From contig CATJOY010000043.1 of assembly GCA_949741925.1 (NCBI GenBank), forward strand, positions 36,097 to 100,096: a DNA stretch of 64,000 nucleotides. Reading direction: 5' to 3'. Made by a program: the position numbers and the translations under genes. Below the pieces are notes generated by a model. It was not told the DNA's origin, ran no database searches, and was given only the letters and a program-made list of their open reading frames with translations. Position 1 is the stretch's first letter. Each line of letters starts with the position of its first letter. Below are positions 17,537 through 27,000 of the stretch, one piece after another. The DNA is from an uncultured Desulfovibrionaceae bacterium. Its GTDB lineage: Bacteria; Desulfobacterota; Desulfovibrionia; Desulfovibrionales; Desulfovibrionaceae.

Positions 17537-18448
17537 ATGAACCAGACCAAACATTTCCTCCGCATCCGGGATCTCGGCGGCCGGGAACAGGCCATGAACC
17601 TGCTTCGCCGCGCCAAAGAGATGAAGGAGAACAACACCCGTTCAGATCTGCTGGCAGGCAAAACCCTGGTTATGCTTTTTGAAAAAGCGTCCACCCGCAC
17701 CCGCCTCTCCTTTGAAGTGGCCGTGCGGCATCTTGGCGGCAGCGTTATCTTTATGACCCCGGCTGAAAGCCAGCTTGGGCGATCCGAACCCCTTCCAGAT
17801 ACGGCCCGGGTTATCTCCCGCTATAACGACGGCATCATTGTGCGGACCTTCGGCCAGGAAAAATTAGAAGAGCTGGTCCGTTACGGCTCTGTGCCCGTGA
17901 TCAATGCCCTAACCGACCAGGGGCACCCCTGCCAGGTTATGGCCGACGTTCTGACCATGTACGAACGAACCCCGGATCTTGCGGCGCTGCGCGTTGCCTG
18001 GATAGGTGACGGCAACAACATGGCCAACTCTTGGATCGAAGCAGCCATGCTCTTTCCCTTTGAGCTGACTTTGGCCGTGCCACAGGGCTACGATCCGGAC
18101 CTCAACTTGTTTATTGAAGCGCGTGACGCCGGGGCCAAAATCCGCCTTACCCGCAACCCCGCTGAAGCCGTTGCCGGGGCCAACTACATCAATACCGACG
18201 TGTGGGCCTCCATGGGCCAAGAGGCCGAACAAAAAAAGCGTGAGCAGGCCTTCCAAGGCTATATCGTGGATGCTTCCACAATGTGCCTGGCTGCTCCCAA
18301 TGCTAAGTTCATGCACTGCCTGCCTGTCCATAGGGGCGAGGAGGTCAGCGCCGAGGTCTTTGAAAGCGAGGCCTCGATTGTTTTTGACCAGGCGGAAAAC
18401 CGTCTGCATATGCAAAAAGCCATATTGGAATGGGCATTTTCCCGCTAA
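17537..18448 (+). CDS. argF: Ornithine carbamoyltransferase
   Basis: A 303-residue enzyme that makes citrulline from ornithine and carbamoyl phosphate. The carbamoyl phosphate motif STRTR is at 52-56, HPCQ at 130-133, and the ornithine loop [10 protein letters not shown] near residue 265, which marks it as ornithine rather than aspartate transcarbamylase. AAGGA precedes the start. It forms an operon with argG (26-base gap) and argH for arginine synthesis. Confidence 0.97.
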   Translation: MNQTKHFLRIRDLGGREQAMNLLRRAKEMKENNTRSDLLAGKTLVMLFEKASTRTRLSFEVAVRHLGGSVIFMTPAESQLGRSEPLPDTARVISRYNDGIIVRTFGQEKLEELVRYGSVPVINALTDQGHPCQVMADVLTMYERTPDLAALRVAWIGDGNNMANSWIEAAMLFPFELTLAVPQGYDPDLNLFIEARDAGAKIRLTRNPAEAVAGANYINTDVWASMGQEAEQKKREQAFQGYIVDASTMCLAAPNAKFMHCLPVHRGEEVSAEVFESEASIVFDQAENRLHMQKAILEWAFSR

Positions 18449-18474
18449 CCGCAACCACATGCAAGGATACGGTC

Positions 18475-19674
18475 ATGAGCAAGCCTGTGAAGAAAGTTGT
18501 TCTCGCCTACTCGGGCGGGCTGGATACCTCGGTTATTCTCAAATGGATTGCCGAAAACTATAAATGCGAAGTCGTCACCATGACTGCCGATCTAGGGCAG
18601 GATGAAGACCTGAGCGGCGTTGATGAAAAGGCCCGCAGAACCGGAGCCGTTAAGGCCTACGTCGAAGATCTCCGGGAAGAGTTTGCCCGTGACTACGTGC
18701 TGCCCATGATGCGCGCCGGTGCGATCTATGAAGATCGCTACCTCCTCGGCACCTCCATCGCCCGCCCCTGCATCGCCAAGCGCATGGTCGAAATCGCCTA
18801 CCAAGAAGGCGCGGACGCAGTTGCCCACGGCGCTACCGGAAAGGGCAACGACCAGGTACGTTTTGAGCTTTCCGTGGCCTCTCTGGCCCCGGAACTGCAA
18901 ACCATTGCGCCTTGGAGGGAATGGAACTTCAAATCCCGCACAGATCTCAACAACTATGCCGCCAAAAACGGCATCCCGTTGCCTGATAAAGCCAACCGCT
19001 ACAGCATGGACCGCAACATGGTCCACTTGAGCTATGAATCCAGCGAGCTGGAAGATCCCTGGGAAGAAGGCCAAAGCGGCACCTATACCCTGTGTGTGCC
19101 CCCGGAAAAAGCCCCCGATGAAGCCGAATACATTACCATTGATTATGAAAAAGGCGATCCTGTAGCCCTCAACGGCGAAAAGCTCTCCCCGGCCGGGCTG
19201 ATCACCAAGCTGAACACGATTGCCGGAAAGCACGGCGTGGGCCGTATGGATATGGTTGAGAACCGCTTTGTGGGCATGAAGGCCCGGGGGATCTATGAAT
19301 CCCCCGCTGCCACTGTGCTGCATATCGCCCACCGCGATCTTGAAGGCATCTGCCTTGACCGGGAAGTCATGCACATCCGCGATAGCTTGATTCCCCGTTA
19401 TGCCTCGTGCATTTACAACGGATTCTGGTTCTCGCCCGAACGGGACGTGATGCAGGCCCTCATTGACAAATCTCAGGAAAATGTCACCGGCACAGTGCGT
19501 CTGCGTCTTTTCAAGGGCAGCGCCCTGGCCGTGGGGCGGAAATCCCCCTGCTCGCTCTTCCGCGTGGATCTGGCTACCTTTGAAGAAGACAACGTCTATG
19601 ATCAGGCTCTGGCCAGGGGCTTTATCCAGCTCAATTCCTGGCGTATCCAGGGCTATAATCGGGTCAAGAAATAG
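18475..19674 (+). CDS. argG: Argininosuccinate synthase
   Basis: A 399-residue enzyme that condenses citrulline and aspartate with ATP. The N-terminal ATP loop [10 protein letters not shown] is intact, followed by [29 protein letters not shown], and the citrulline/aspartate-binding KTDLNNY-like section ([14 protein letters not shown]). The start at 18475 (MSKPVKK) follows CAAGGATA, the same spacing and sequence as before argF. The upstream in-frame extension overlaps argF and is rejected. Confidence 0.97.
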   Translation: MSKPVKKVVLAYSGGLDTSVILKWIAENYKCEVVTMTADLGQDEDLSGVDEKARRTGAVKAYVEDLREEFARDYVLPMMRAGAIYEDRYLLGTSIARPCIAKRMVEIAYQEGADAVAHGATGKGNDQVRFELSVASLAPELQTIAPWREWNFKSRTDLNNYAAKNGIPLPDKANRYSMDRNMVHLSYESSELEDPWEEGQSGTYTLCVPPEKAPDEAEYITIDYEKGDPVALNGEKLSPAGLITKLNTIAGKHGVGRMDMVENRFVGMKARGIYESPAATVLHIAHRDLEGICLDREVMHIRDSLIPRYASCIYNGFWFSPERDVMQALIDKSQENVTGTVRLRLFKGSALAVGRKSPCSLFRVDLATFEEDNVYDQALARGFIQLNSWRIQGYNRVKK

Positions 19675-19701
19675 GGCCTCTTATTGCTTCTGTTCCGGTA
19701 A

Positions 19702-19726
19702 GGCCGGGAGGCTGTCCCTCCCGGCC
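19702..19726 (+). terminator. GC-rich hairpin between argG and argH
   Basis: Perfect ten-base arms GGCCGGGAGG / CCTCCCGGCC around a five-base loop. No T tract follows, so it may lower rather than stop read-through into argH, or protect the argG message end. Confidence 0.45.
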
Positions 19727-19873
19727 GCCTGATGGATGACGCTTCCGGCGCGGCGGCGTCATTGTTTTTTTGTGCCCCTCCCTTGCAGGCGCACTCTTTA
19801 CAGCCCCTATCCGCAGCCGCAGCGTTAGGCCGAGGAGAGCCGGGGGGAAACCATTGTACCAGAGGATCAATAC

Positions 19874-21274
19874 ATGAGTAGGCAAAGAACATGGGGCGGG
19901 CGTTTCAAAGAAGGCCCCGCAGCGCTGGTGCAGCGCTATACGGAATCAATCTCCTTTGACCGGGCCCTGTACGCGCAGGATATCGCAGGCTCCAAAGCCC
20001 ATGCGGCCATGCTGGCCAAAGTGGGCGTGCTGACGGCCGCAGAAGCCGCCGCCATCGCCTCCGGATTGGACCGGGTTAAGGAAGAAATCGAAAGCGGCCA
20101 CTTTGCCTGGAAGGTGGAATATGAAGATGTTCATATGAATATTGAAAGCCGCTTGATTGAGCTGATTGGGGATACGGGCAAAAAACTGCATACCGGCCGC
20201 AGCCGTAATGACCAGGTTGCTCTGGATTTCCGGCTGTTTGTCTCCGACCGTCTGGCAATCTGGCGCTCCGCTCTCAGGGATCTTGTGGCCTCCCTTACCG
20301 AACAAGCCGAAAAAAACAAGGAACTGCTCCTGCCGGGCTGCACCCATCTTCAGCCGGCGCAGCCGGTAGCTCTGGCCCAACACCTGCTGGCCTATGCCTG
20401 GATGTTCAAACGAGATCATGAGCGCATGGCTGATGCCGACAAGAGAGCCAGAATCTGCCCCCTTGGCGCGGCGGCCCTGGCAGGCACGACCTATCCCCTG
20501 GATCCGGCATACACCGCCCGCGAACTGGGCATGTACGGCGTTTTCGATAACAGCATGGATGCCGTTTCTGATCGCGACTTCGTAGCCGAAGCCTTGTTCT
20601 GCGCCTCCCTGGCCATGGCTCACCTCTCCCGGCTCTGTGAAGATATTATCCTCTGGGCCAATCCCGGCTTCGGATTTATCCGCCTGCCGGATGCCTATTC
20701 CACAGGATCCAGCATTATGCCGCAAAAGAAAAATCCGGATGTGGCCGAACTGATGCGCGGCAAAACCGGGCGAGTTTACGGAGCCTTGGTCAGTATACTC
20801 ACCCTGCTCAAAGGCCTGCCCATGACCTACAACCGGGATTTGCAGGAAGATAAGGAACCCTTCCTGAATGCGGACACAACTTTGACCCTTTCCGTGGAAG
20901 CCATGTCCGGCATGATCCGCGAGCTGCTTTTTAATGGTGACAGGATGCGGGAGGCTCTCGCCCGCGGCTTCCTCAACGCCACGGAACTGGCGGACTATCT
21001 GGCCGCCAAAGGCATCCCCTTCCGCGAAGCACACCACACCACGGGCAGCGCCGTTGCCATGGCCGAAGAACGGGGAGTCTCCCTGGAGGATCTCTCCTTG
21101 CAAGAACTGCAAGGCATCAGTCCGCTCATCGAAGAGGATGTGTACACGGCCCTGAATCCGGCTACGGCAGTCGCCCGGCGCAATACCCACGGCGGTACCG
21201 GCCCCTCCCCTCTGGCTGCACAGTTTACCACCCTGCGGCAATGGCTCGAACACGAGCAACGCGAACCGCGGTAG
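19874..21274 (+). CDS. argH: Argininosuccinate lyase
   Basis: A 466-residue member of the fumarase/aspartase superfamily that releases arginine and fumarate. Visible are WGGRFKEGP at the start, [13 protein letters not shown] near 107-119, TYLQPAQP-like [18 protein letters not shown], and the superfamily signature [12 protein letters not shown] carrying the catalytic serine. It is separated from argG by about 200 bases with a hairpin, so it may be partly independent. Confidence 0.97.
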   Translation: MSRQRTWGGRFKEGPAALVQRYTESISFDRALYAQDIAGSKAHAAMLAKVGVLTAAEAAAIASGLDRVKEEIESGHFAWKVEYEDVHMNIESRLIELIGDTGKKLHTGRSRNDQVALDFRLFVSDRLAIWRSALRDLVASLTEQAEKNKELLLPGCTHLQPAQPVALAQHLLAYAWMFKRDHERMADADKRARICPLGAAALAGTTYPLDPAYTARELGMYGVFDNSMDAVSDRDFVAEALFCASLAMAHLSRLCEDIILWANPGFGFIRLPDAYSTGSSIMPQKKNPDVAELMRGKTGRVYGALVSILTLLKGLPMTYNRDLQEDKEPFLNADTTLTLSVEAMSGMIRELLFNGDRMREALARGFLNATELADYLAAKGIPFREAHHTTGSAVAMAEERGVSLEDLSLQELQGISPLIEEDVYTALNPATAVARRNTHGGTGPSPLAAQFTTLRQWLEHEQREPR

Positions 21275-21685
21275 CCGCCCCTTCCCAAATACCTTCGCCA
21301 TAAACGTGTCACGACCAAACGGCGCGTTTATGGCGTATTCCGCCGGTCTTCCCTTTTCTTCTTCAAAACGGGCTGTGCACCCCGTAAGGGGGCGGTTTCC
21401 CATACATTTCGGCTATCCTGCCTCCTTTTCCTCCCGGCGGGGCCCGGCGGAAAAACGATCTCAATGTCTGCCAACAGGCTTTCGCCCGGCTTTTTGCGGC
21501 TTCCTTACCAGGGGGAAAAACCGGCTTTGAATGAACAAAATGCTTTGTTAAACAGCCCTGGCGGCCCTTACAAAACGATGGTATAAAAGGCCGGACAGAA
21601 TTTATGGCAAGCAACGTGTAACCTGCAATGTTCCGAGGCGTGGAGGATCTTTCTCCACCTCCCGGCTCGTGAGGGCGAGGAGTGT
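21275..21685. other. 411-base intergenic region between argH and selD
   Basis: Begins with a terminator-like hairpin (21296-21335). A second small hairpin GTGGAG-GATCTTT-CTCCAC occupies 21640-21658 just ahead of the selD start region. No tRNA-Sec gene or other RNA was recognised. The rest is non-coding as far as I can see. Confidence 0.5.
21296..21335 (+). terminator. Terminator-like hairpin after argH
   Basis: Eleven-base perfect arms CGCCATAAACG (21296-21306) and CGTTTATGGCG (21325-21335), followed by a pyrimidine-rich stretch. It probably ends the arg transcript. Confidence 0.55.
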
Positions 21686-22738
21686 ATGGCTGAGATAATG
21701 CGCTTGGTGGATCTTTCCAAAACAGCGGGCTGAGCGGCTAAAATGGCTCCAGGGGCCCTGGAGCAGGTACTATCCGCCGTCCGGCATCCTCCGGACACCC
21801 GGAAACGTCTCTTAGCGCCATTGGAAACCAACGAAGATGCGGCTATCGTGCGCCTGCCCGCGGGCATGGCGCTCGTTCAATCGCTGGACTTCCTGACGCC
21901 CATAGTCAATGATCCCTACATCTTCGGCCGCATCGCCGCGGCCAATGCCCTATCGGATATTTACGCCATGGGCGGCGTTCCCTGGAGCGCCATGAACATC
22001 GCCTGCTTTCCATGCTCGTTGCCGAAAGACCATCTCAGCGCCATACTCCAGGGCGGAGCGGACGCGGTGGCCGAGGCCGGAGCCATCATGGCCGGCGGGC
22101 ACACGGTGCAGGACGATGAACTCAAGTATGGCCTCTCCGTCACCGGCGTGGTGGAGCCCGGGAAATTCGCCCTTAACAGCGCTCTGACTGCCGGTGACCG
22201 GCTCATTCTGACTAAACCGCTGGGCAGCGGCATCTTGGCCACTGCCGTGAAGGCCCGCTGGGAAGGACATGAAAACCATGAACGGGAAATAGCCCGTTGG
22301 GGAGCTCGGCTGAACGCCGTTCCTGGCGCACTGATCAGGGAATTCGGCCTGCGGGCGGCCACGGATATTACCGGCTTTGGTCTGGGCGGTCATCTCCTGG
22401 AGATGGCCCGGGCCTCGAAAAAAGCCATTCGTCTGGAAAGTGCCGCCCTTCCGGCCATGCCCGGGGCGCTGGAGCTTGCATCTATGGGGCTGGTGCCCCA
22501 GGGGAGCCACGCCAACAGGGCCCATGCCGGCAACGCGGCACGGATAGGCGCAGGGGTTGCACGGGAGATGACGGATTTGCTCTTTGATGCCCAAACTTCG
22601 GGCGGGCTGGTCCTGGCTGTGCCTCCGGCTCTGCTTGAGCGCGCCGTGGAACGGTTGCAGGAACTCGGCGATCAGGCGTTTCTCATCGGTGAGGTTCTGC
22701 CCCTCCGGGAACATGACATTTTTCTTTACCTTGAATAA
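21686..22738 (+). CDS. selD: Selenide, water dikinase SelD, itself a selenoprotein (UGA = Sec16)
   Basis: SelD makes selenophosphate from selenide and ATP for selenocysteine synthesis. A plain stop-to-stop reading gives only a protein starting at ATG 21743 that lacks the catalytic N-terminus. Reading upstream in the same frame from ATG 21686 restores KTAGUAAKM, the SelD active-site region, with one in-frame TGA at 21731-21733 exactly where SelD has its catalytic Cys or Sec. The length is then 350 residues, as expected. Other motifs are the AANALSDIYAMGG section, GGHTVQDDELKYG and DITGFGLGGHLLEM. A SECIS-like hairpin directly follows the TGA. GAGG and AGGAG precede ATG 21686; ATG 21698 is an alternative start. 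Confidence 0.93.
21731..21764 (+). promoter_or_regulatory. Selenocysteine codon and bacterial SECIS-like hairpin in selD
   Basis: TGA at 21731-21733 is followed, 12 bases later, by a perfect eight-base stem GCTCCAGG (21746-21753) and CCTGGAGC (21757-21764) with a three-base GGC loop. The apical loop lies about 20-23 bases after the TGA. A short stem with a G-containing loop at this distance is what SelB recognises in bacteria. Confidence 0.85.
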
Positions 22739-22767
22739 GAGGCTGAGTCCTCGAACGGACAACCACT

Positions 22768-23730
22768 ATGCACAGCGATACACAGCACAATCCGCACTGC
22801 TCCGAACACACTCATGACCATGAGCATTCTACCGGCCAGCCGGGCCATACCTACCCGCAGGGGCATGATCATGCCCCACGCCATGGTCATAACCACCACG
22901 AACACTGTGGCCATAAGCACCATCACCACGGGCATCATGGCAAGGATGGTCATGCCCATGACCTGGAGGCGGTCGATTCCGGAACGCTTCTGGTCATCCG
23001 CCCCTTTACCGGTATGGCCGGGGATATCATGGCAGCCGGTCTGGCCGGTCTTCTCGGCGCTGACCAGCAGTTGCTGGATAGCCTTGTCGCTGCTATCGGC
23101 ATACCTGAACTTGCCCCCGGCTCGTTCGCCGTGGCGCCGCACATGGTCAATGAAGTATCCGGCCTGATCGGGAGGGTCAGCCTCCCCCATGAGCATGCTC
23201 ACCGCACGTTTAAGGATATTCGAGCGATTATCCGGGCCTCAACCCTGGAAGATCCGGCCAAGGATCTGGCTGAGAAAGCCTTCCGCCTGATTGCCGAAGC
23301 CGAAGCCGCCGTGCACGGCAAAGATATCGACGAAGTGCGGTTTCATGAAGTCGGCGCGCTGGATAGTATTCTGGATATCTGCCTGGGGGCGGCGCTGTTC
23401 ACGCATCTTGCCCCCCAACGTTTCATCTGCGGGCCGCTGCCGCTGTGCGACGGGGTCATTCATTGCGCCCACGGGCAGATTCCCGCCCCGGCTCCGGCCG
23501 TGCTGCGTTTGCTCCACGGCGTTCCGGTACGTGGCATTCCCGGCGCCGGAGAAACCGTAACCCCAACGGGGCTGGCGCTGCTCAAGGCCTTTGGCGCAGA
23601 ATTCGGCCCTTGGCCGGCCTTCACGCTGGAACGCGAATGCTTGGCTTACGGCAACAGAGTCTTTCCCGATACCCCTAACGGCGCAATCTTCGCCTTTGGT
23701 TCCCAACGCATTGCCATGCGGCGGCCATAG
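22768..23730 (+). CDS. LarC1-type nickel-insertion protein with His-rich N-terminus (no LarC2 part)
   Basis: A 320-residue protein. Residues 1-66 are extremely His-rich (for example HGHNHHEHCGHKHHHHGHHG), a likely nickel store. Residues 70-315 match LarC1 (TIGR00299/DUF111): PFTGMAGDIMAAGL, AEAAVHGKDIDEVRFHEVGA, CAHGQIPAPAPAVLRLL and TPTGLALLKAFG. In lactate racemase producers LarC builds the nickel-pincer cofactor, and LarC1 is joined to LarC2 by a frameshift. Here the frame ends with TAG after LarC1, and I find no LarC2-like sequence in any frame before lysA. larB and larE are not in the window. It follows selD by 29 bases, suggesting a shared transcript. Confidence 0.85.
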   Translation: MHSDTQHNPHCSEHTHDHEHSTGQPGHTYPQGHDHAPRHGHNHHEHCGHKHHHHGHHGKDGHAHDLEAVDSGTLLVIRPFTGMAGDIMAAGLAGLLGADQQLLDSLVAAIGIPELAPGSFAVAPHMVNEVSGLIGRVSLPHEHAHRTFKDIRAIIRASTLEDPAKDLAEKAFRLIAEAEAAVHGKDIDEVRFHEVGALDSILDICLGAALFTHLAPQRFICGPLPLCDGVIHCAHGQIPAPAPAVLRLLHGVPVRGIPGAGETVTPTGLALLKAFGAEFGPWPAFTLERECLAYGNRVFPDTPNGAIFAFGSQRIAMRRP

Positions 23731-23874
23731 AAAAAGCCGAAGAATCCCCCGGCAAGAAGGCCGAAAAAAAACGGGCAAAGGCCTCGTGGAGAGATGCCGC
23801 GCCCGGTTTTTTGGGGATATCGCCAGGGGGAACAAGGCGACTTGGGAACAGAAATAGCTTGGAAAACAGCCCTC

Positions 23875-25128
23875 TTAGGGGAACTGCCGCAATATGTCAG
23901 CAGCGGTCTCCCGCCGCCGGATCAGCGTTGCCTCCCCATCCATGCCTATCAACACCTCAGCAGGGCGAAACCGATGGGTATAAGGGGAACTCATGGAATA
24001 GCCGTAGGCCCCGGCATCCAGTATTCCGAGGACATCGCCCTCGGCGGCTTCGGGGAGCATTCTTCCTTTGGCCAGAATATCCCCGCTTTCGCAGATGTTG
24101 CCGACGATGGTCTGTTTCATGGTCGCAGACTCCGGCCCCGCGTCTTCCCGGTATAACTCCATGTCATGGAACGCGTCGTAGAGCATAGGCCGGGCCAGGA
24201 TATTAAAGCCTATATCCGTACCTGCATAGCGAACGCCGCTGTTCTCTTTGACGGCGTGCACAGTACCGAGAACCAGGCCGCATTCGGCCATGACGTAGCG
24301 CCCCGGTTCAATATAAAAGCTGCCCTTGTACCCGGTTTCCCGACTCCAGCCGCAAAGACGCGCATCCAGCTTCCTGCCCAGTTCGTTCATATCCAAACGG
24401 GCCTCGCCCTCATATTTATGGTAAGGGATGCCGAAACCGCCGCCGAAATCGATGATTTCGATGCCGGGAAACGCTAAAGATGTTGCCAGCAACCACTCCA
24501 TGGCCGCCAAAAAGGCATCCGGCTCCATAAATAGGGAACCGATATGTTGGTTCAGGCCGACCAATTTGAGGTCATAGCGCCGCAGAATCTCCCTCAGCTC
24601 GGGGAAAAACTCAGGAGAAACGCCGAATTTTGTCTCCTTGCCCGCAGTAACCACTTTTTTATGGTGTCCAGCGCCGATGCCTGGATTGAGACGGACCATA
24701 ACCCGGCTGCCGGGCATCAACCTGCCGTAGGTTTCCACCTGGGAAAGCGAATCCAGGCTCATGAGCAGACCGGCTTCACCCGCCGCCTTCATTTCTTCGC
24801 CCGAAACATTGTTGCAGACGTACAGAATATCCTCCGAAGTGAAACCGGCGGCCTGCTGGAGGGCCAGTTCGCCGGGGGACATGGCATCCGCCATCAGGCC
24901 CATTGACCGCACGATGCGCAGCAACGAAAGGTTAGCATTGGCCTTGGCCGAATAGATGACCCGAAATCCCGGATGGTCTGAGAGGCTGAGCAGTTCGCGG
25001 CAACGTTCGCGCAAGATTGCTTCGTTATACACATACAGGGGAGAGCCGAAACGCCGGATCAGTGTATGCGGGGTCTCCTTGCCGAAAAAATGCTTGGAGT
25101 CGGTGTATTCTGAGCGAAGAGAAGCCAT
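23875..25128 (-). CDS. lysA: Diaminopimelate decarboxylase
   Basis: A 417-residue fold-type III PLP enzyme that decarboxylates meso-diaminopimelate to lysine. The PLP lysine is Lys62 in YSAKANAN; QHIGS, DFGGGFGIPYH, EPGRYVM and CESGDILA are the cofactor and substrate motifs; the Tyr near the end lies in GAYGYSMSS. The end SSPYTHRFRPAEVLI differs slightly from the usual SxYNxRxRPAEVLV, so another amino-acid decarboxylase of this family cannot be fully excluded. ATG 25128 was chosen; the open frame continues upstream but covers the FKBP gene on the other strand and is not LysA-like. It is convergent with larC and divergent from the FKBP gene. Confidence 0.9.
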   Translation of the reverse strand: MASLRSEYTDSKHFFGKETPHTLIRRFGSPLYVYNEAILRERCRELLSLSDHPGFRVIYSAKANANLSLLRIVRSMGLMADAMSPGELALQQAAGFTSEDILYVCNNVSGEEMKAAGEAGLLMSLDSLSQVETYGRLMPGSRVMVRLNPGIGAGHHKKVVTAGKETKFGVSPEFFPELREILRRYDLKLVGLNQHIGSLFMEPDAFLAAMEWLLATSLAFPGIEIIDFGGGFGIPYHKYEGEARLDMNELGRKLDARLCGWSRETGYKGSFYIEPGRYVMAECGLVLGTVHAVKENSGVRYAGTDIGFNILARPMLYDAFHDMELYREDAGPESATMKQTIVGNICESGDILAKGRMLPEAAEGDVLGILDAGAYGYSMSSPYTHRFRPAEVLIGMDGEATLIRRRETAADILRQFP

Positions 25129-25296
25129 ACAGTAGTCTCGATTGCCTTGAAGGGTGAAAAACGCGTATTGCCGCTGGACCTTCCGGCGGCAATAGGGGTA
25201 TTTGAAGAACTTCTCACCCGGCAAGGGATTCTTGTCAACCGTGTTGTGCGCGTTGACCGGCGCGAATGCCGGGCATTCACCACCAAAGGTATACTG

Positions 25297-25722
25297 ATGA
25301 AAGCAAAAAACGGCGATACCGTGCGCGTTCACTACACCGGTTCCCTGGAAGACGGAACGGTCTTCGATTCCTCCCGCGACAGAGACCCCCTGGAAGCAAC
25401 ACTCGGTCAGGCAACGCTCATCCCCGGCTTTGAAAATGCCGTGCTCGGTCTTGCGCCCGGTGATACGGTGACAGTCCGTATCCCTCCCGAAGAGGCTTAC
25501 GGCCCCAGAGAGGAAGCCGCCCTGATCAGCGTGCCGCTTGAGCAGTTTCCCTCCCACCTGACTCCGGAACCCGGCATGATGCTGCAAATCGCCACAGACG
25601 AAGGCGAAATGGATATGCGCGTAGACTCGGTTACCGAGCATGAAGCCATTCTGGACGGCAACCACCCCCTGGCGGGAGAAACCCTGCTCTTTACTATTGA
25701 GCTGGTGGAAATCCTGCCATAG
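25297..25722 (+). CDS. FKBP-type peptidyl-prolyl isomerase, SlyD-like
   Basis: A 141-residue protein. MKAKNGDTVRVHYTGSLEDG and GTVFDSSRDRDPLE are the FKBP core, with IPGFENAVLGLAPGD following. An insert-in-flap domain (YGPREEAALISVPLEQFPS onward) makes it a SlyD/FkpA-like chaperone isomerase. Unlike E. coli SlyD it lacks a His-rich metal-binding tail. It is probably cytoplasmic, as no signal peptide is seen. The start at 25297 was chosen for the family N-terminus; the upstream extension overlaps lysA. Confidence 0.92.
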   Translation: MKAKNGDTVRVHYTGSLEDGTVFDSSRDRDPLEATLGQATLIPGFENAVLGLAPGDTVTVRIPPEEAYGPREEAALISVPLEQFPSHLTPEPGMMLQIATDEGEMDMRVDSVTEHEAILDGNHPLAGETLLFTIELVEILP

Positions 25723-26098
25723 CATTCTCCAGCCCCCCGCGGAGATATTTCATGCCCATTGCCATAGGACGCGCCTGCGCCCGATAGCCTCCTGAGGCAA
25801 GGGCGCCGTAACCTGGTTGATCGTCTGGGGCTTCGCGGCATCAGTGTGATGCCTGCTTGAACAGGTATCCGACCTGATGCTGTGAATGAAAAATGTTCAC
25901 GACAAAGTTGCGCCTGTTCATGAACGTTGAGCCGCTAGGCAAATAACCGCTCCTGAAAGGCAGGAGGGAACATTCCCTACCTGCCTTCCCTTGTAAGATG
26001 AAATAAAAGGCAGTAGTTTGGGGACTCTCAAGAAGTATGCAACAAAAAAAGCAGGATTGACCTGCTTTTTTTGTAACCCCATTATGGGGATGATTGAC
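25723..26098. other. 376-base region between the FKBP gene and tRNA-Gly
   Basis: No gene supported. A hairpin at 25957-25987 (AAGGCAGG-AGGGA paired with TCCCT-A-CCTGCCTT, one bulge) followed by CCCTTG may terminate the FKBP transcript. The bidirectional terminator for the tRNA follows it. Confidence 0.5.
26044..26072 (-). terminator. Rho-independent terminator after tRNA-Gly (bidirectional)
   Basis: A7-GCAGG, five-base loop, CCTGC-T7. Read on the minus strand it lies 27 bases past the tRNA 3' end and has a seven-T tail; it works in both directions by symmetry. Confidence 0.8.
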
Positions 26099-26173
<75 letters not shown>

Positions 26174-26652
26174 AAATATATACGATGTACCTTCCCTACT
26201 TGGAGGGGCTGCAGAGCTATTTTCCGCTCTGCCTGTAGACATCGTCGCCGCATTCCAAAATCCTATCCGGAATCACGACGAGTTCTGTGTGTATACTGAC
26301 TGCCTCCCTGCGTCAAGCGTTTTACGCCTCTCCAACGAAATTTTTCTCTCCTTGCCTCGAACGGCAAAGTTACCTTCCCACGTTCTCGAGCCCCTAAGCA
26401 ACAAAACAAAGCCGCTTACAGGGCCTGATCTGCTCCAGAGTCTCCGCCCCACGTAGTTCATAACACCATGCTCCCGCGGCCTTACGGAAACATCGGAAAT
26501 GATCCGCCTTTTGCCAAGCGGCGGCCCCACAAAAAATCAAAGAAGGAAAACACACGGCCGCGCCCCCGGAGAGCGGATTCAGCAGTCCCTAAAGACAATG
26601 CCCTGATTTTCCTTATAAAGGAAAATCAGGGCATTTACGGTAATCATTTCTT
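26174..26652. other. 479-base region between tRNA genes with a strong hairpin
   Basis: No gene supported. At 26598-26634 lies a perfect 17-base inverted repeat (ATGCCCTGATTTTCCTT and its complement, three-base loop), 19 bases past the 3' end of tRNA-Cys on the minus strand, so a terminator or processing structure. A small hairpin GCAGAGC/GCTCTGC sits near 26211-26232. Confidence 0.6.
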
Positions 26653-26726
<74 letters not shown>

Positions 26727-26732
26727 AAAAAA

Positions 26733-26807
<75 letters not shown>

Positions 26808-26822
26808 TCGTCAGAGTTCGTT

Positions 26823-26851
26823 CTTTTACGCCAGGGTATCCTCCCTGTCAA
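26823..26851 (-). promoter_or_regulatory. Promoter of the tRNA-Gly/tRNA-Cys transcript
   Basis: On the minus strand, TTGACA (26851-26846), a 17-base spacer, then TAAAAG (26828-26823), about 16 bases before the tRNA 5' end. Close to the sigma-70 consensus. Confidence 0.75.
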
Positions 26852-27000
26852 GAAGAGAAAAAGCATCTCCTTTATTTTTTCTCCTTTCTTTACCCGGGGG
26901 TTCCTTCACAGCGCCCTTGCCGGGCGCGGCGTGCTCTTTTCTTCCCCGGCGTCTTTTGATTCCGGATGACGGGGAAGCCGCTTTCGCGTAGAGAGACGAC

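Noticed and set aside
19946..21403. A 485-codon open frame opposite argH
   Set aside because: It mirrors the argH codon pattern, has no known domain and no ribosome site.
21640..21658. tRNA-Sec or regulatory RNA before selD
   Set aside because: Only a six-base hairpin is present; no long acceptor or UCA anticodon arrangement could be found.
23731..23874. A frameshift that would join LarC1 to a LarC2 domain
   Set aside because: All three downstream frames were read; none shows a LarC2-like sequence before lysA, and too little space is left.
25129..25725. N-terminal extension of lysA
   Set aside because: The frame is open for 199 more codons but is antisense to the FKBP gene and has no LysA similarity.
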